From NCBI RefSeq assembly GCF_014647235.1, contig NZ_BMOU01000005.1:62379-126378 (forward strand): 64,000 nt of DNA, read 5' to 3'. The translations under genes were made by a program, and so were the position numbers. This DNA comes from Haloarcula pellucida. Its GTDB lineage: Archaea; Halobacteriota; Halobacteria; Halobacteriales; Haloarculaceae. Positions 26,196-33,661 of this stretch are shown here, piece after piece. The notes beneath the pieces are model-generated. The model was given only the letters and a program-made list of their open reading frames with translations, did no database searches and was not told the origin of the DNA. Within the stretch, counting starts at the first letter, position 1. Every line of letters begins with the position of its first letter.

Positions 26196-28141
26196 TCAGA
26201 TCCCTCCTCGTCGTCCGGAACGGAGACGTACCCATCGACGATCTTGAATTTCGTCTCAGTAGCGTCCCCCAGTCGTGGATCGACAGCAGCGAGCTGCTCC
26301 GACTTGACGACGAATTCGACACGGCCGACGTCGTCTGTAGCTGTAAGCTTGACGCGACCGTCGGAGTACGTGTGATCGAGATTACTTTTCTCCTCATATT
26401 CGATGTCGTCAATCGGGATTTGTTCGGCTTCTTGATCGTCTTCGAACATCGCTCGCAATTCGATGACGACCTGCCAGTCTGTTACTAGATCACGATTGGG
26501 CTCAATTTGGCCGTCGAATCGCCATCGACGATCTTCGATACAGTCCGTGACTCCCCACTCGAACAGAGGAGCACGCGAAGGTCCGGGTGGTTCCGGCCGT
26601 TTCGATTTCGTACTCCGAGTCGGTGGCAAGATGTCTCGGTCCGGTGACGCTGGTTTGCTCGTGTCGATATCGTCACTGTAGAATAGCTCTGCGAGGCCGT
26701 CGCGAAGGACGCCGGTAGTCAACGAATCCGCTGTCTGTGCACAGCCAGACTCGTACTCTGCCTGGAGTTCGTCGTTACCAGACCCGTACCACTTATTGTG
26801 AGCAACCGGTTCAGCCATCGCGAGGAAGTTTTCGACTGCTTCGTCTGCTGGTGAATGATCTTCTCCGTTTGGAGTGCGCGCCTCGCCCGCGACGAGGATT
26901 GCATGGTACTTGCCAGAGAAACCTAGATAACGGCCCGGCTTGTAATTGACGACCATTCCAGCCCCGCGGAAGTACGCGATCTCCGATCGGAAGTCCTCCT
27001 CATGGGGATACGCCTTCCGGGCGGCCACCGTGACCTGCCCGTCCGTCGGTGTCACCTCTTCTTTCAGACTCTGTATGTTATAGTCGACATCAACACTAGC
27101 GACTTCACCAGGGTCCCCGAGCGAGTCAGATGCGTCAAGGCGTTGTTCGTAACACTCGACGAACGGACGGATCGAGTCGTAATCGTCGATATTGTCGGAG
27201 GTGACCTGCCGTTCTTCACCAGCCATATCGAATTTAACACGGAGTTCGTCCTTCGAGATAGCTGGCCAGAAGTTCTCGATCGTGGCCGTCTCGAAGGTAT
27301 CGAGGATCTCCTCGGGACCGGGCTGATCGTCCATCGAGGGATCAGATGGATCTCGGAATCCGAGAATCATCGTCGAGGTACCAGACGAATCTAAGTGAGA
27401 TCGCGAGAGTAACATGTCGTCGGCCATATCACTCGCGAGATCACCCCAGATTGACTCAGGCCGTTCTAATTGGTCGTTGTCTAATCCAGTCGGTGATCCG
27501 AACCATCCCTCAGTATCGTAGCATTCGCCTTCAGAGAGTTCGTGTGTCGGAAGAAAGGAACGGCCAACCAGTCGGGGAGACTCTTGTTCGGGCCCATCGT
27601 CGGCGAGACTGGAATTGAAAACTACCGACTGGAGACCAGACGCGACCCACAGTACGACACTTCCGAGCCCGTGACGGCCTGCCGAAGAGCTCTCCTTGTT
27701 ACTTCGACCGGGGTCACGTACGAGTGCTGCGTAGTCCGTTCTCTTATCTACCTCGTTACCCTGGATACCCGTCGTATTCTCTTCTTCGGCGATCAGGACG
27801 CGGAGCGGACCACCATCTTCTAGGTACTCAATATAGTCCTCAATACCTGCACCGTCCTGCTCCCGGCCGGCGCTCTCGGCGTGGGCGAAGAGATCTTCCC
27901 AACAGACCGCATCGTCAAACGCGGCTCGGTCCTCTGCGTCTAATTCCAACAAGCGGAAGGTTACTTCGACAGGGTCACCGTTGTCAAGTCCAGCATCGGT
28001 GATATTCTGCAGAATCTCGCGGACGAATGTGTCGATACTTCGATCTACGGTCTTCTTTTGAAGCAACCCTGGCTGTCTGGTACGACCACACGGTTGGTCT
28101 TCGAACCACCATCCGTCAGGAAGTTCAGAACCACTAGACAT
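26192..28141 (-). CDS. GHKL-fold ATPase, operon 2 protein A
   Basis: This 649-residue paralog has the N box TFVREILQNITDAG with E42 and N46, and the lid AGRHGLGSVV near 154-163. In the second motif the usual Asp is replaced (LIAEEENTTGI, about 116-125), which may alter nucleotide handling. FRGAGMVVNY and MAEPVAHNKW match the other copies. The N-terminus MSSGSELPDGWWFED aligns with operon 1. It is the first gene of operon 2, with its own TATA-like box upstream. Confidence 0.8.
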   Translation of the reverse strand: MSSGSELPDGWWFEDQPCGRTRQPGLLQKKTVDRSIDTFVREILQNITDAGLDNGDPVEVTFRLLELDAEDRAAFDDAVCWEDLFAHAESAGREQDGAGIEDYIEYLEDGGPLRVLIAEEENTTGIQGNEVDKRTDYAALVRDPGRSNKESSSAGRHGLGSVVLWVASGLQSVVFNSSLADDGPEQESPRLVGRSFLPTHELSEGECYDTEGWFGSPTGLDNDQLERPESIWGDLASDMADDMLLSRSHLDSSGTSTMILGFRDPSDPSMDDQPGPEEILDTFETATIENFWPAISKDELRVKFDMAGEERQVTSDNIDDYDSIRPFVECYEQRLDASDSLGDPGEVASVDVDYNIQSLKEEVTPTDGQVTVAARKAYPHEEDFRSEIAYFRGAGMVVNYKPGRYLGFSGKYHAILVAGEARTPNGEDHSPADEAVENFLAMAEPVAHNKWYGSGNDELQAEYESGCAQTADSLTTGVLRDGLAELFYSDDIDTSKPASPDRDILPPTRSTKSKRPEPPGPSRAPLFEWGVTDCIEDRRWRFDGQIEPNRDLVTDWQVVIELRAMFEDDQEAEQIPIDDIEYEEKSNLDHTYSDGRVKLTATDDVGRVEFVVKSEQLAAVDPRLGDATETKFKIVDGYVSVPDDEEGSE

Positions 28142-28173
28142 GTGAATAAGTGCGACTCAGTTCAAACCCGGTG

Positions 28174-28182
28174 TTAATAAAA
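28174..28182 (-). promoter_or_regulatory. TATA-like box of ATPase operon 2
   Basis: Minus-strand ttttattaa, 33-41 bp before the ATPase ATG at 28141. It lies in the 296-bp gap after operon 3, indicating that operon 2 is transcribed independently. Confidence 0.5.
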
Positions 28183-28437
28183 TGACTGATTGATTCAGGA
28201 TAAGAATAGGTAACAAGTTTCTTCGGTTGATGCAGGAGGATCTCTTCTCAACGATGATTGACTCAGACAAGTCAACACTCAGCGTCGGAACAAGCCATCA
28301 TAACAGATTGGTCGTGGGTCCGCATTAACCACTTTCTCTCTTTTAAACCCTGGGCTTCCAGACAGAGCAGGGTGGCCTAAGAACAGGAAACAACGACACC
28401 GCGTGTTAGAAAGAGCGGGTGTGATATAGAGAAGGGC

Positions 28438-29508
28438 TTATTCGATCTGAGGTAGCAGCAAGTGCCTCCCCTCGTCGGTTACGTCGTAGCCGGTCCCACG
28501 GGCACCGACGCGATGCCGAGACAGGAGCCCCAACTCGACCATGCGGCTGACGAGGCCCGAGCGGACCGTCTTGGCTTGTGACTCCGACCAATTGTCGTTC
28601 AATTCGGCGATCTTCTCCGTGAGCGACGTCGGCCGATTGACGCCTTCCATGACCGCGTCCGCGAGGAACTGCATCGCCTCGTACTCGTCGGTCACCGCCG
28701 ATCGGACGTGCTTGACGTAGAACTCCCTCTCTTCCGCCGAGAGGGACTGCTCGGCTTCGAGTCCCTCATCCAACAAGGGATTCCGAATCGACGCGAACTC
28801 CAGCCCGGCGTCGGTGAGTCCGAACGTCTTCTCATCCGGGTGGATGTCCACAAACCGGAGATCAGGCGCGGCACCAGTCAGTTCACCACTCGTCTCTAAC
28901 TGGCCGACAAAATGAGTCTTGAAACGTTCTAGCGACCGATCTTTCTTATCGCTCGTCGGAAGTGCCGAGGCAAGTTTCTCTCCACGGCCACGGTCCTGGA
29001 GGTCGTCAATCTCTTCGAGTCGCAGTCCATATTCACGGGCGGTGGTCGCAGTCTCTTCTCTGAAGCGTTTGTACGAAACCCTTCCGTTCTCACCGTCCGC
29101 GAGCAGCGTCGCCAGCCGTCGGACGACGAGCTTGACTGGGAACAATCGGTTGTACTGTCCCCACAGCGGCCCGTCGTCAAGTCGGGACTCGTCGGGCGGC
29201 GCGACGGTCTGAACCTCGAACGACCGCCACGAGAGATCCTCGAGGTGGTCGGATGTATCCGGGTCGTTCGCCTCTTTGACCTCCGACTCGCTCTCGTGTG
29301 CAGCCGTCAGGAGGTTCTGTTGCTCTGGACGCCCGCTGCCGACGGCTTCGCCGAACGACGGCAGCGACGACTGCTCAGACTCTTCCATCTCCAGTTGATT
29401 TCGGAGCGCGAGCTCTAAGAACTGCTCTGGGTCGTCGTAGCTTCCGTCAGCTACGGCTGTCCGCACACGGGCGACCAACTCGTCTGGAATGTCGACGACC
29501 ATCTTCAT
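28438..29508 (-). CDS. Operon 3 protein D: ribbon-helix-helix and winged-helix regulator-like protein
   Basis: This 356-residue protein is found only in operon 3. It starts MKMVVDIPDELVARVR, a ribbon-helix-helix N-terminus, and ends with a winged-helix-like region (KTVRSGLVSRMVELGLLSRH followed by DVTDEGRHLLL). A second winged-helix-like stretch (FGLTDAGLEFASI) lies in the middle. Its start is one base from the stop of protein C, so the ORF's longer N-terminus inside protein C is rejected. It probably binds DNA, either to regulate the operon or to place the ATPase complex on DNA. Confidence 0.7.
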   Translation of the reverse strand: MKMVVDIPDELVARVRTAVADGSYDDPEQFLELALRNQLEMEESEQSSLPSFGEAVGSGRPEQQNLLTAAHESESEVKEANDPDTSDHLEDLSWRSFEVQTVAPPDESRLDDGPLWGQYNRLFPVKLVVRRLATLLADGENGRVSYKRFREETATTAREYGLRLEEIDDLQDRGRGEKLASALPTSDKKDRSLERFKTHFVGQLETSGELTGAAPDLRFVDIHPDEKTFGLTDAGLEFASIRNPLLDEGLEAEQSLSAEEREFYVKHVRSAVTDEYEAMQFLADAVMEGVNRPTSLTEKIAELNDNWSESQAKTVRSGLVSRMVELGLLSRHRVGARGTGYDVTDEGRHLLLPQIE

Positions 29509-29509
29509 A

Positions 29510-30232
29510 TCACATGGTCCTCCGTTCCACGCGTTCGTGTATCTCGCCAACGATGTCTTCAATGATGTCCTCTTTGAGGCACTCCTCAGCGGTTACTGAC
29601 CACTGGTGACTCACCGTCTTGGCCGTCTCTTCCAAGATATCGTCGTCGGCGTCCTCGTCAATCGCGACTTTGCTGAGCGCGCGCCCGGTCGCTGGCCGAC
29701 GCAGGTCCATCCGGTCGAAGATACGGTTGACGCGGTACTGCTGTTTGAACACTGCCTCAGTGACCGAGTAGTCGTCACCGTCACAAGTGAACTCGGCGAT
29801 GAACCACATGCGCGAGAACGCGTTGGTGTACAGGTCCTGCGTCGAGCCCAAGAACTTCTCGTTCATCGACGTGACCGTCCGCTGGGAGTCGTCGTAGGGC
29901 CATCGGTACCGGACGAACTCCGGCTTCCAGGCGATGGCCAGCCAGTGCCAAAGCGAGGGGTCACCCGCCTCACGGAGCGGGATGTCGATGAACTTCCGGA
30001 CCGCCGGGGCGACGGCGGCCTCTATCTCCGTCGTCCCCTTCTCGACGGGACTCCGCTCGTCCAGCACCCAGTCGATGACCTGCTCCAGGGCGTCTAAGTT
30101 CGCCGTTAGGTCGGTCGCTTCGCGGAACGCTTTGAGGCGGGCGTCGGAGTACTGCACGTCACCGGCTCGGAAGTCCTCGGTGACGAGGGTCGATGCGTCG
30201 TCGTTCAGCTTGTAGAGTGTGTTCTCGCTCAT
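29510..30232 (-). CDS. Operon 3 protein C (DUF6339-like)
   Basis: This 240-residue copy keeps DPSLWHWLAIA, FVRYRW, MNEKF and SRMWFIAEFT, and has an acidic C-terminal half. It starts within the last four bases of protein B (30229-30232). It is closer to the operon 1 copy than to the operon 2 copy by eye, for example in the shared LNDDASTLVTEDF-type N-terminus and the KGDV/AGDV element near residue 25. Confidence 0.75.
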   Translation of the reverse strand: MSENTLYKLNDDASTLVTEDFRAGDVQYSDARLKAFREATDLTANLDALEQVIDWVLDERSPVEKGTTEIEAAVAPAVRKFIDIPLREAGDPSLWHWLAIAWKPEFVRYRWPYDDSQRTVTSMNEKFLGSTQDLYTNAFSRMWFIAEFTCDGDDYSVTEAVFKQQYRVNRIFDRMDLRRPATGRALSKVAIDEDADDDILEETAKTVSHQWSVTAEECLKEDIIEDIVGEIHERVERRTM

Positions 30233-31191
30233 GTGTTCAGCTCCAGGAGGCGCTTGATGTTCTCGTGTGGACTCCGGCGGCGTTGGACGGCGCTCTCGAT
30301 GTCGTTGAGCGTCGCCGAGAGACTGCCCGGCTTCAGCATCTCTTCGATGTCGTCGGGCTCGGGGTCGTCACCGAAGACGTCACCGCAGACCTCGGTGAGC
30401 ATCCGCTCTTGCCACTCGTACTTGATTTCGCCACTATTGACCGCCAGCTCGGCAGCCTTGACGACGAACTCGACGAGCATCGGGATCCCGATCGTGTCGA
30501 GCACGACCGACCGCACCCTGCCTCGGAACGTCTGCGTAGCGTCTTCGTCTATCAGCGGGGCCATGTACGCGTGGTCTTTATTCACGTATAGTTTCGGGCT
30601 CTCCGAGTTGGTGATGTCGACGTACCACGTGTTCGCTTCGTTCGCCGGAAAGTCGGGCTCGGAGAACGACTTCGTTCGGATGTCCAGGTCAGTCGACTGC
30701 CCCGTCGACGGCTCGTCGACGTCCACGACCCACGCCGGGCCGGACGCCAGCTTGTTCCCGATGCGGTGTGCGTAGTCGTCGCCATCGTCCCGTTTTTTAG
30801 TCCGCACGAGGTACGGCGTGAGCGTCACGCGACCGCGCAGGTCCTCGTGCGTCAACTCGACAGTCCCGGTCACGGATCCAGCCGTGAGCGGTGGCTTCGC
30901 GAGCACCGAGACGAACCGATGGTGGTTCGTCGGGCAGTAGCCCACGACAACGAGCGCCCCGGCGTTCGGTTCCGTCGCCGGGAACACCTCTTCCAGAGTC
31001 TCGTCGTCAACGGCCACCCTGACCGAGAGCTCACCAGTCTCCCAACCAGACTCTTCGGGCAACGAGATGTGTTGTTCCCCGTCGGGCTCACCTGCCTCAC
31101 CGGTGTCCAAGTCGTACGTTTCGATGGCGAAACTGAGCGTTTCGCCCGCGTGCTGGTACGGGAACTGGTCGATTTGGATGGAGTTGCTCAT
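30229..31191 (-). CDS. Operon 3 protein B
   Basis: At 320 residues this is the shortest protein B. It starts MSNSIQIDQFPYQHAG and shares TLSFAIETYDLD, GRVTLTPYLVRTK and WYVDI...KLYVNKDHA with its paralogs. Four-base overlaps link it to the ATPase (31188-31191) and to protein C (30229-30232). Function unknown; no catalytic motif seen. Confidence 0.75.
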   Translation of the reverse strand: MSNSIQIDQFPYQHAGETLSFAIETYDLDTGEAGEPDGEQHISLPEESGWETGELSVRVAVDDETLEEVFPATEPNAGALVVVGYCPTNHHRFVSVLAKPPLTAGSVTGTVELTHEDLRGRVTLTPYLVRTKKRDDGDDYAHRIGNKLASGPAWVVDVDEPSTGQSTDLDIRTKSFSEPDFPANEANTWYVDITNSESPKLYVNKDHAYMAPLIDEDATQTFRGRVRSVVLDTIGIPMLVEFVVKAAELAVNSGEIKYEWQERMLTEVCGDVFGDDPEPDDIEEMLKPGSLSATLNDIESAVQRRRSPHENIKRLLELNT

Positions 31192-33104
31192 GAGTCGTCC
31201 TCCTCATCGTCCTCGTCGAAGTCGTAGCCGATTTTCAGCCGTGTCTGTCCGCCACCCAGAAGGTCACCACCGTCGCCGACTTCGACCGAGTCCACTTCGA
31301 ACTCGGCGGTCCGCGTGCCTGCCGGGAACTCCAGTTCTGCGACGCCGTCGACGACCTCGTCCCGCGTCGCGAGCGGTGCGTCCACGTCCGCGACGTCAAC
31401 CAAGTCCAGCTTTCGGTTGGCGCCGTCCACTTCTTCGATTTCGACCGTCGCCGTCCACTTCCCGGGACTGGCGTCGGCCGTCACGAGCTTCCCGTCGTAG
31501 TGGTGGGAACGGCCGTCGAAGTGGCTCTCGCTCGAGACCTCCTCGAACGGTGAAGACCCACCACCGCCACCACCGCCACCGGGTCCACCCGACCCGGACC
31601 GACTGTTCGGGAAGAAGGGGAATTCTTTCCCAGCGTTGCGCAATCGGTCCTCGTCGTCGGTTTTGGCGGTCGCGAGAACGTCGTGGAGTTCGTCCTGTAC
31701 TCGGTTACGGAGCAAGTCCCTGATGAGGTCCAGGCCGTCCCCCTCGTAGCGATTCTCGAGCTTCGAGGTACCATCCGTCCAGTTGTCGTGTTCTTCGGGC
31801 TCTGCGTCGCGGAAGAATCGCTCTGCAGCCTGATTCTCGTCCGAGAGCTCCTCTCCGAGATCCTGATTGGCACCCCCGACGAGCAGCAGCCCGACGAAGT
31901 CCTGGCCGGCCGTCCGCGCGACGTGGCCGTACTTTCGGTACTTGACGACGTGCCGTGCTCCCCGGAACAGTGCAACCTTGTTTCGGAAGGCGTTGGGGTC
32001 GTCTTCGTCGGGCCTGCGGACGACCAGCCGAAGCTGGCTTTCCGGGTGGGTCGTCCCGCCTTTCAGTGGCGGCACCTGAAACGGTATCTCGCTCGTGACG
32101 ACGGTCCCTTCCTCGTCCAACGAGTCGTCGGCCGACGCTCCCCGCTCGTAGGCCTCGATGTACGGTGCGATTTTCGGGACTGTCTTCGGCTCCACCGGAC
32201 GTGGTTCCGGGTCCGACGGGCCTTGGACGGACACCTCGATACTGCCGTCGACGAGTGCCGGCCAGTAGTGTTGGGCCGTCGCCTCGTACAGCCGGTTGAC
32301 GACTTCGTCCGGCGACCGCGTGCTCCGGGTTGGCTCACGGAACCCGACGATGGCGATGGAGGTGCCCGGCTCGTCCGGTCGGGAGATGTTCAGGTCTTCG
32401 CCGACGGCTTCGGCGGCTTCGCCCCACGCCGAGACCGGACGGTCGTACTCCGTGCTGTCGACGCCGAGCCACCCGTCCCCACTGTAGGGTTTCCCACGTA
32501 GTTCGTGGTCGGGCAGGTCTACACGTCCGACCAGACGTGGCGGTGTCTCCCCGTCCGCGAGGTTCGCCGGGACCGTGTTGAACAGCACTGTCTTGAACCC
32601 GCTGAATCCGTAGAAGATGGAGGAGCCGACCCCCTCGCTCCCGGCCTGGTCGCCTTCCTTGGTCGTGATACCGAAGTCCTTGACAAGCGAAGAATAGTTC
32701 GTCTTCTTCGAGTCTTCGGCACCGTCGAGGCCTTCGGCGTGTTTGTCCTCAACGACGAGAACGTTCAGCCCACCGTCACGAACCTGCTGGAGGGCCTCCT
32801 CAATGCCAATGGAGTCGTCTGTCTCGGCGACTGCCTCCATGTGTTTTCGCAGTTCCTCCCAGTCGATAGCCGTGAGGAACTTCTCTAGGGCATCTCCTTC
32901 AAGCGTCTCGAACCGGAACACGAGTTCCGGCGTCTCGCCCTCGAGACCAGCGTCGTCCGTGTTTTGGATAGCCTCGCGGGGAATCGTCATCAGCTTCGAG
33001 TTGAGCGCCATGTCTGTGGCAGTCTTCCCGTACATCCGGTTCTCCGACTGCTTAGCGGGGAAGTGTGCCGTTAGCCTCCTCGTGTGAGATTTCGCATCTG
33101 TCAT
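31188..33104 (-). CDS. GHKL-fold ATPase, operon 3 protein A
   Basis: This protein (638 aa from MTDAKSH; 642 from the ATG at 33116) has the N box IPREAIQNTDDAG, the second motif LVVEDKHAEGL and the lid AGSEGVGSSIF, all in the first 165 residues. FRGARHVVKY and DAEPEEHDNW are the later family blocks. A run of about ten glycines (GSGGPGGGGGGGG) forms a flexible linker before the C-terminal beta domain, absent in the other two copies. A TATA-like box 27-36 bp before 33104 favours that start. The N-terminal extension before the N box differs from the other copies (no WFF/WWF motif). Confidence 0.8.
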   Translation of the reverse strand: MTDAKSHTRRLTAHFPAKQSENRMYGKTATDMALNSKLMTIPREAIQNTDDAGLEGETPELVFRFETLEGDALEKFLTAIDWEELRKHMEAVAETDDSIGIEEALQQVRDGGLNVLVVEDKHAEGLDGAEDSKKTNYSSLVKDFGITTKEGDQAGSEGVGSSIFYGFSGFKTVLFNTVPANLADGETPPRLVGRVDLPDHELRGKPYSGDGWLGVDSTEYDRPVSAWGEAAEAVGEDLNISRPDEPGTSIAIVGFREPTRSTRSPDEVVNRLYEATAQHYWPALVDGSIEVSVQGPSDPEPRPVEPKTVPKIAPYIEAYERGASADDSLDEEGTVVTSEIPFQVPPLKGGTTHPESQLRLVVRRPDEDDPNAFRNKVALFRGARHVVKYRKYGHVARTAGQDFVGLLLVGGANQDLGEELSDENQAAERFFRDAEPEEHDNWTDGTSKLENRYEGDGLDLIRDLLRNRVQDELHDVLATAKTDDEDRLRNAGKEFPFFPNSRSGSGGPGGGGGGGGSSPFEEVSSESHFDGRSHHYDGKLVTADASPGKWTATVEIEEVDGANRKLDLVDVADVDAPLATRDEVVDGVAELEFPAGTRTAEFEVDSVEVGDGGDLLGGGQTRLKIGYDFDEDDEEDDS

Positions 33105-33130
33105 CTGTACGTACACCTAATGCCAACAAC

Positions 33131-33140
33131 ATACATAAAC
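33131..33140 (-). promoter_or_regulatory. TATA-like box of ATPase operon 3
   Basis: Minus-strand gtttatgtat, 27-36 bp before the ATG at 33104, which supports a leaderless or nearly leaderless transcript starting near that codon. Confidence 0.5.
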
Positions 33141-33478
33141 CCATCGCATTTTCATACTAACTCATGTGGTTGCGCATTTTTCGGAGAAAAACGGACTCTA
33201 ACAATCTGAAACGATATAATTCGACCATTGACTGACCTCTACACCCCCTGAAAATCCGGGAGAAATACAGCCACCGTGTCATGTCCCGGAATTGGCGAGG
33301 ATAATGCTTGGGTTGGTTTGGTATTAGGGACAGATACGCCACAATGGGCTCGGTCTTACTTGAGAGCGGTTGAGTTAGTGGAGGTAATCAAGAGTCCGTC
33401 CCGGATCGTCTCGGTGCACTCAACCGTGTGTTCTTTGACACTCGACTGCGGAGCGGAAACGGGTATTTTGATTTTGTG

Positions 33479-33522
33479 CTCTTAGGCACACCCCTAAGAG
33501 AGAATCAAACCCCTCGGGTTTG
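33479..33522. terminator. Pair of hairpins, possible terminator or attenuator
   Basis: Two perfect stems occur in a row: ctcttagg/cctaagag (33479-33486 and 33493-33500) and caaaccc/gggtttg (33506-33512 and 33516-33522). They lie in the gene-free 33105-33661 region between operon 3 and the next upstream gene. A short T-rich stretch follows on the plus strand. Role not established. Confidence 0.4.
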
Positions 33523-33661
33523 TTTCGAGCGTGAGACTGGTCGCTTGCGATCTCGAAAGCAGTCAATAGCCTGCCAACAAAATCGGAATCAGGGCAGTAT
33601 CCAGTAGCATTCGCCGGTAAACAAGGGTGCTAGCCAGCGTTGCCACTCACAGGTCGCCCCG

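Noticed and set aside
19993-33104. Histidine kinases for the three ATPases
   Set aside because: They have the GHKL ATP-binding motifs but no phospho-acceptor His box, no membrane segments and no response regulator; the later conserved blocks are not kinase-like.
19945-33116. BREX, DISARM, Dnd or Pbe system
   Set aside because: None of their hallmark genes (PglZ, BrxC, DndCDE, DrmA helicase, phospholipase D) is present; only methyltransferases and GHKL ATPases are seen.
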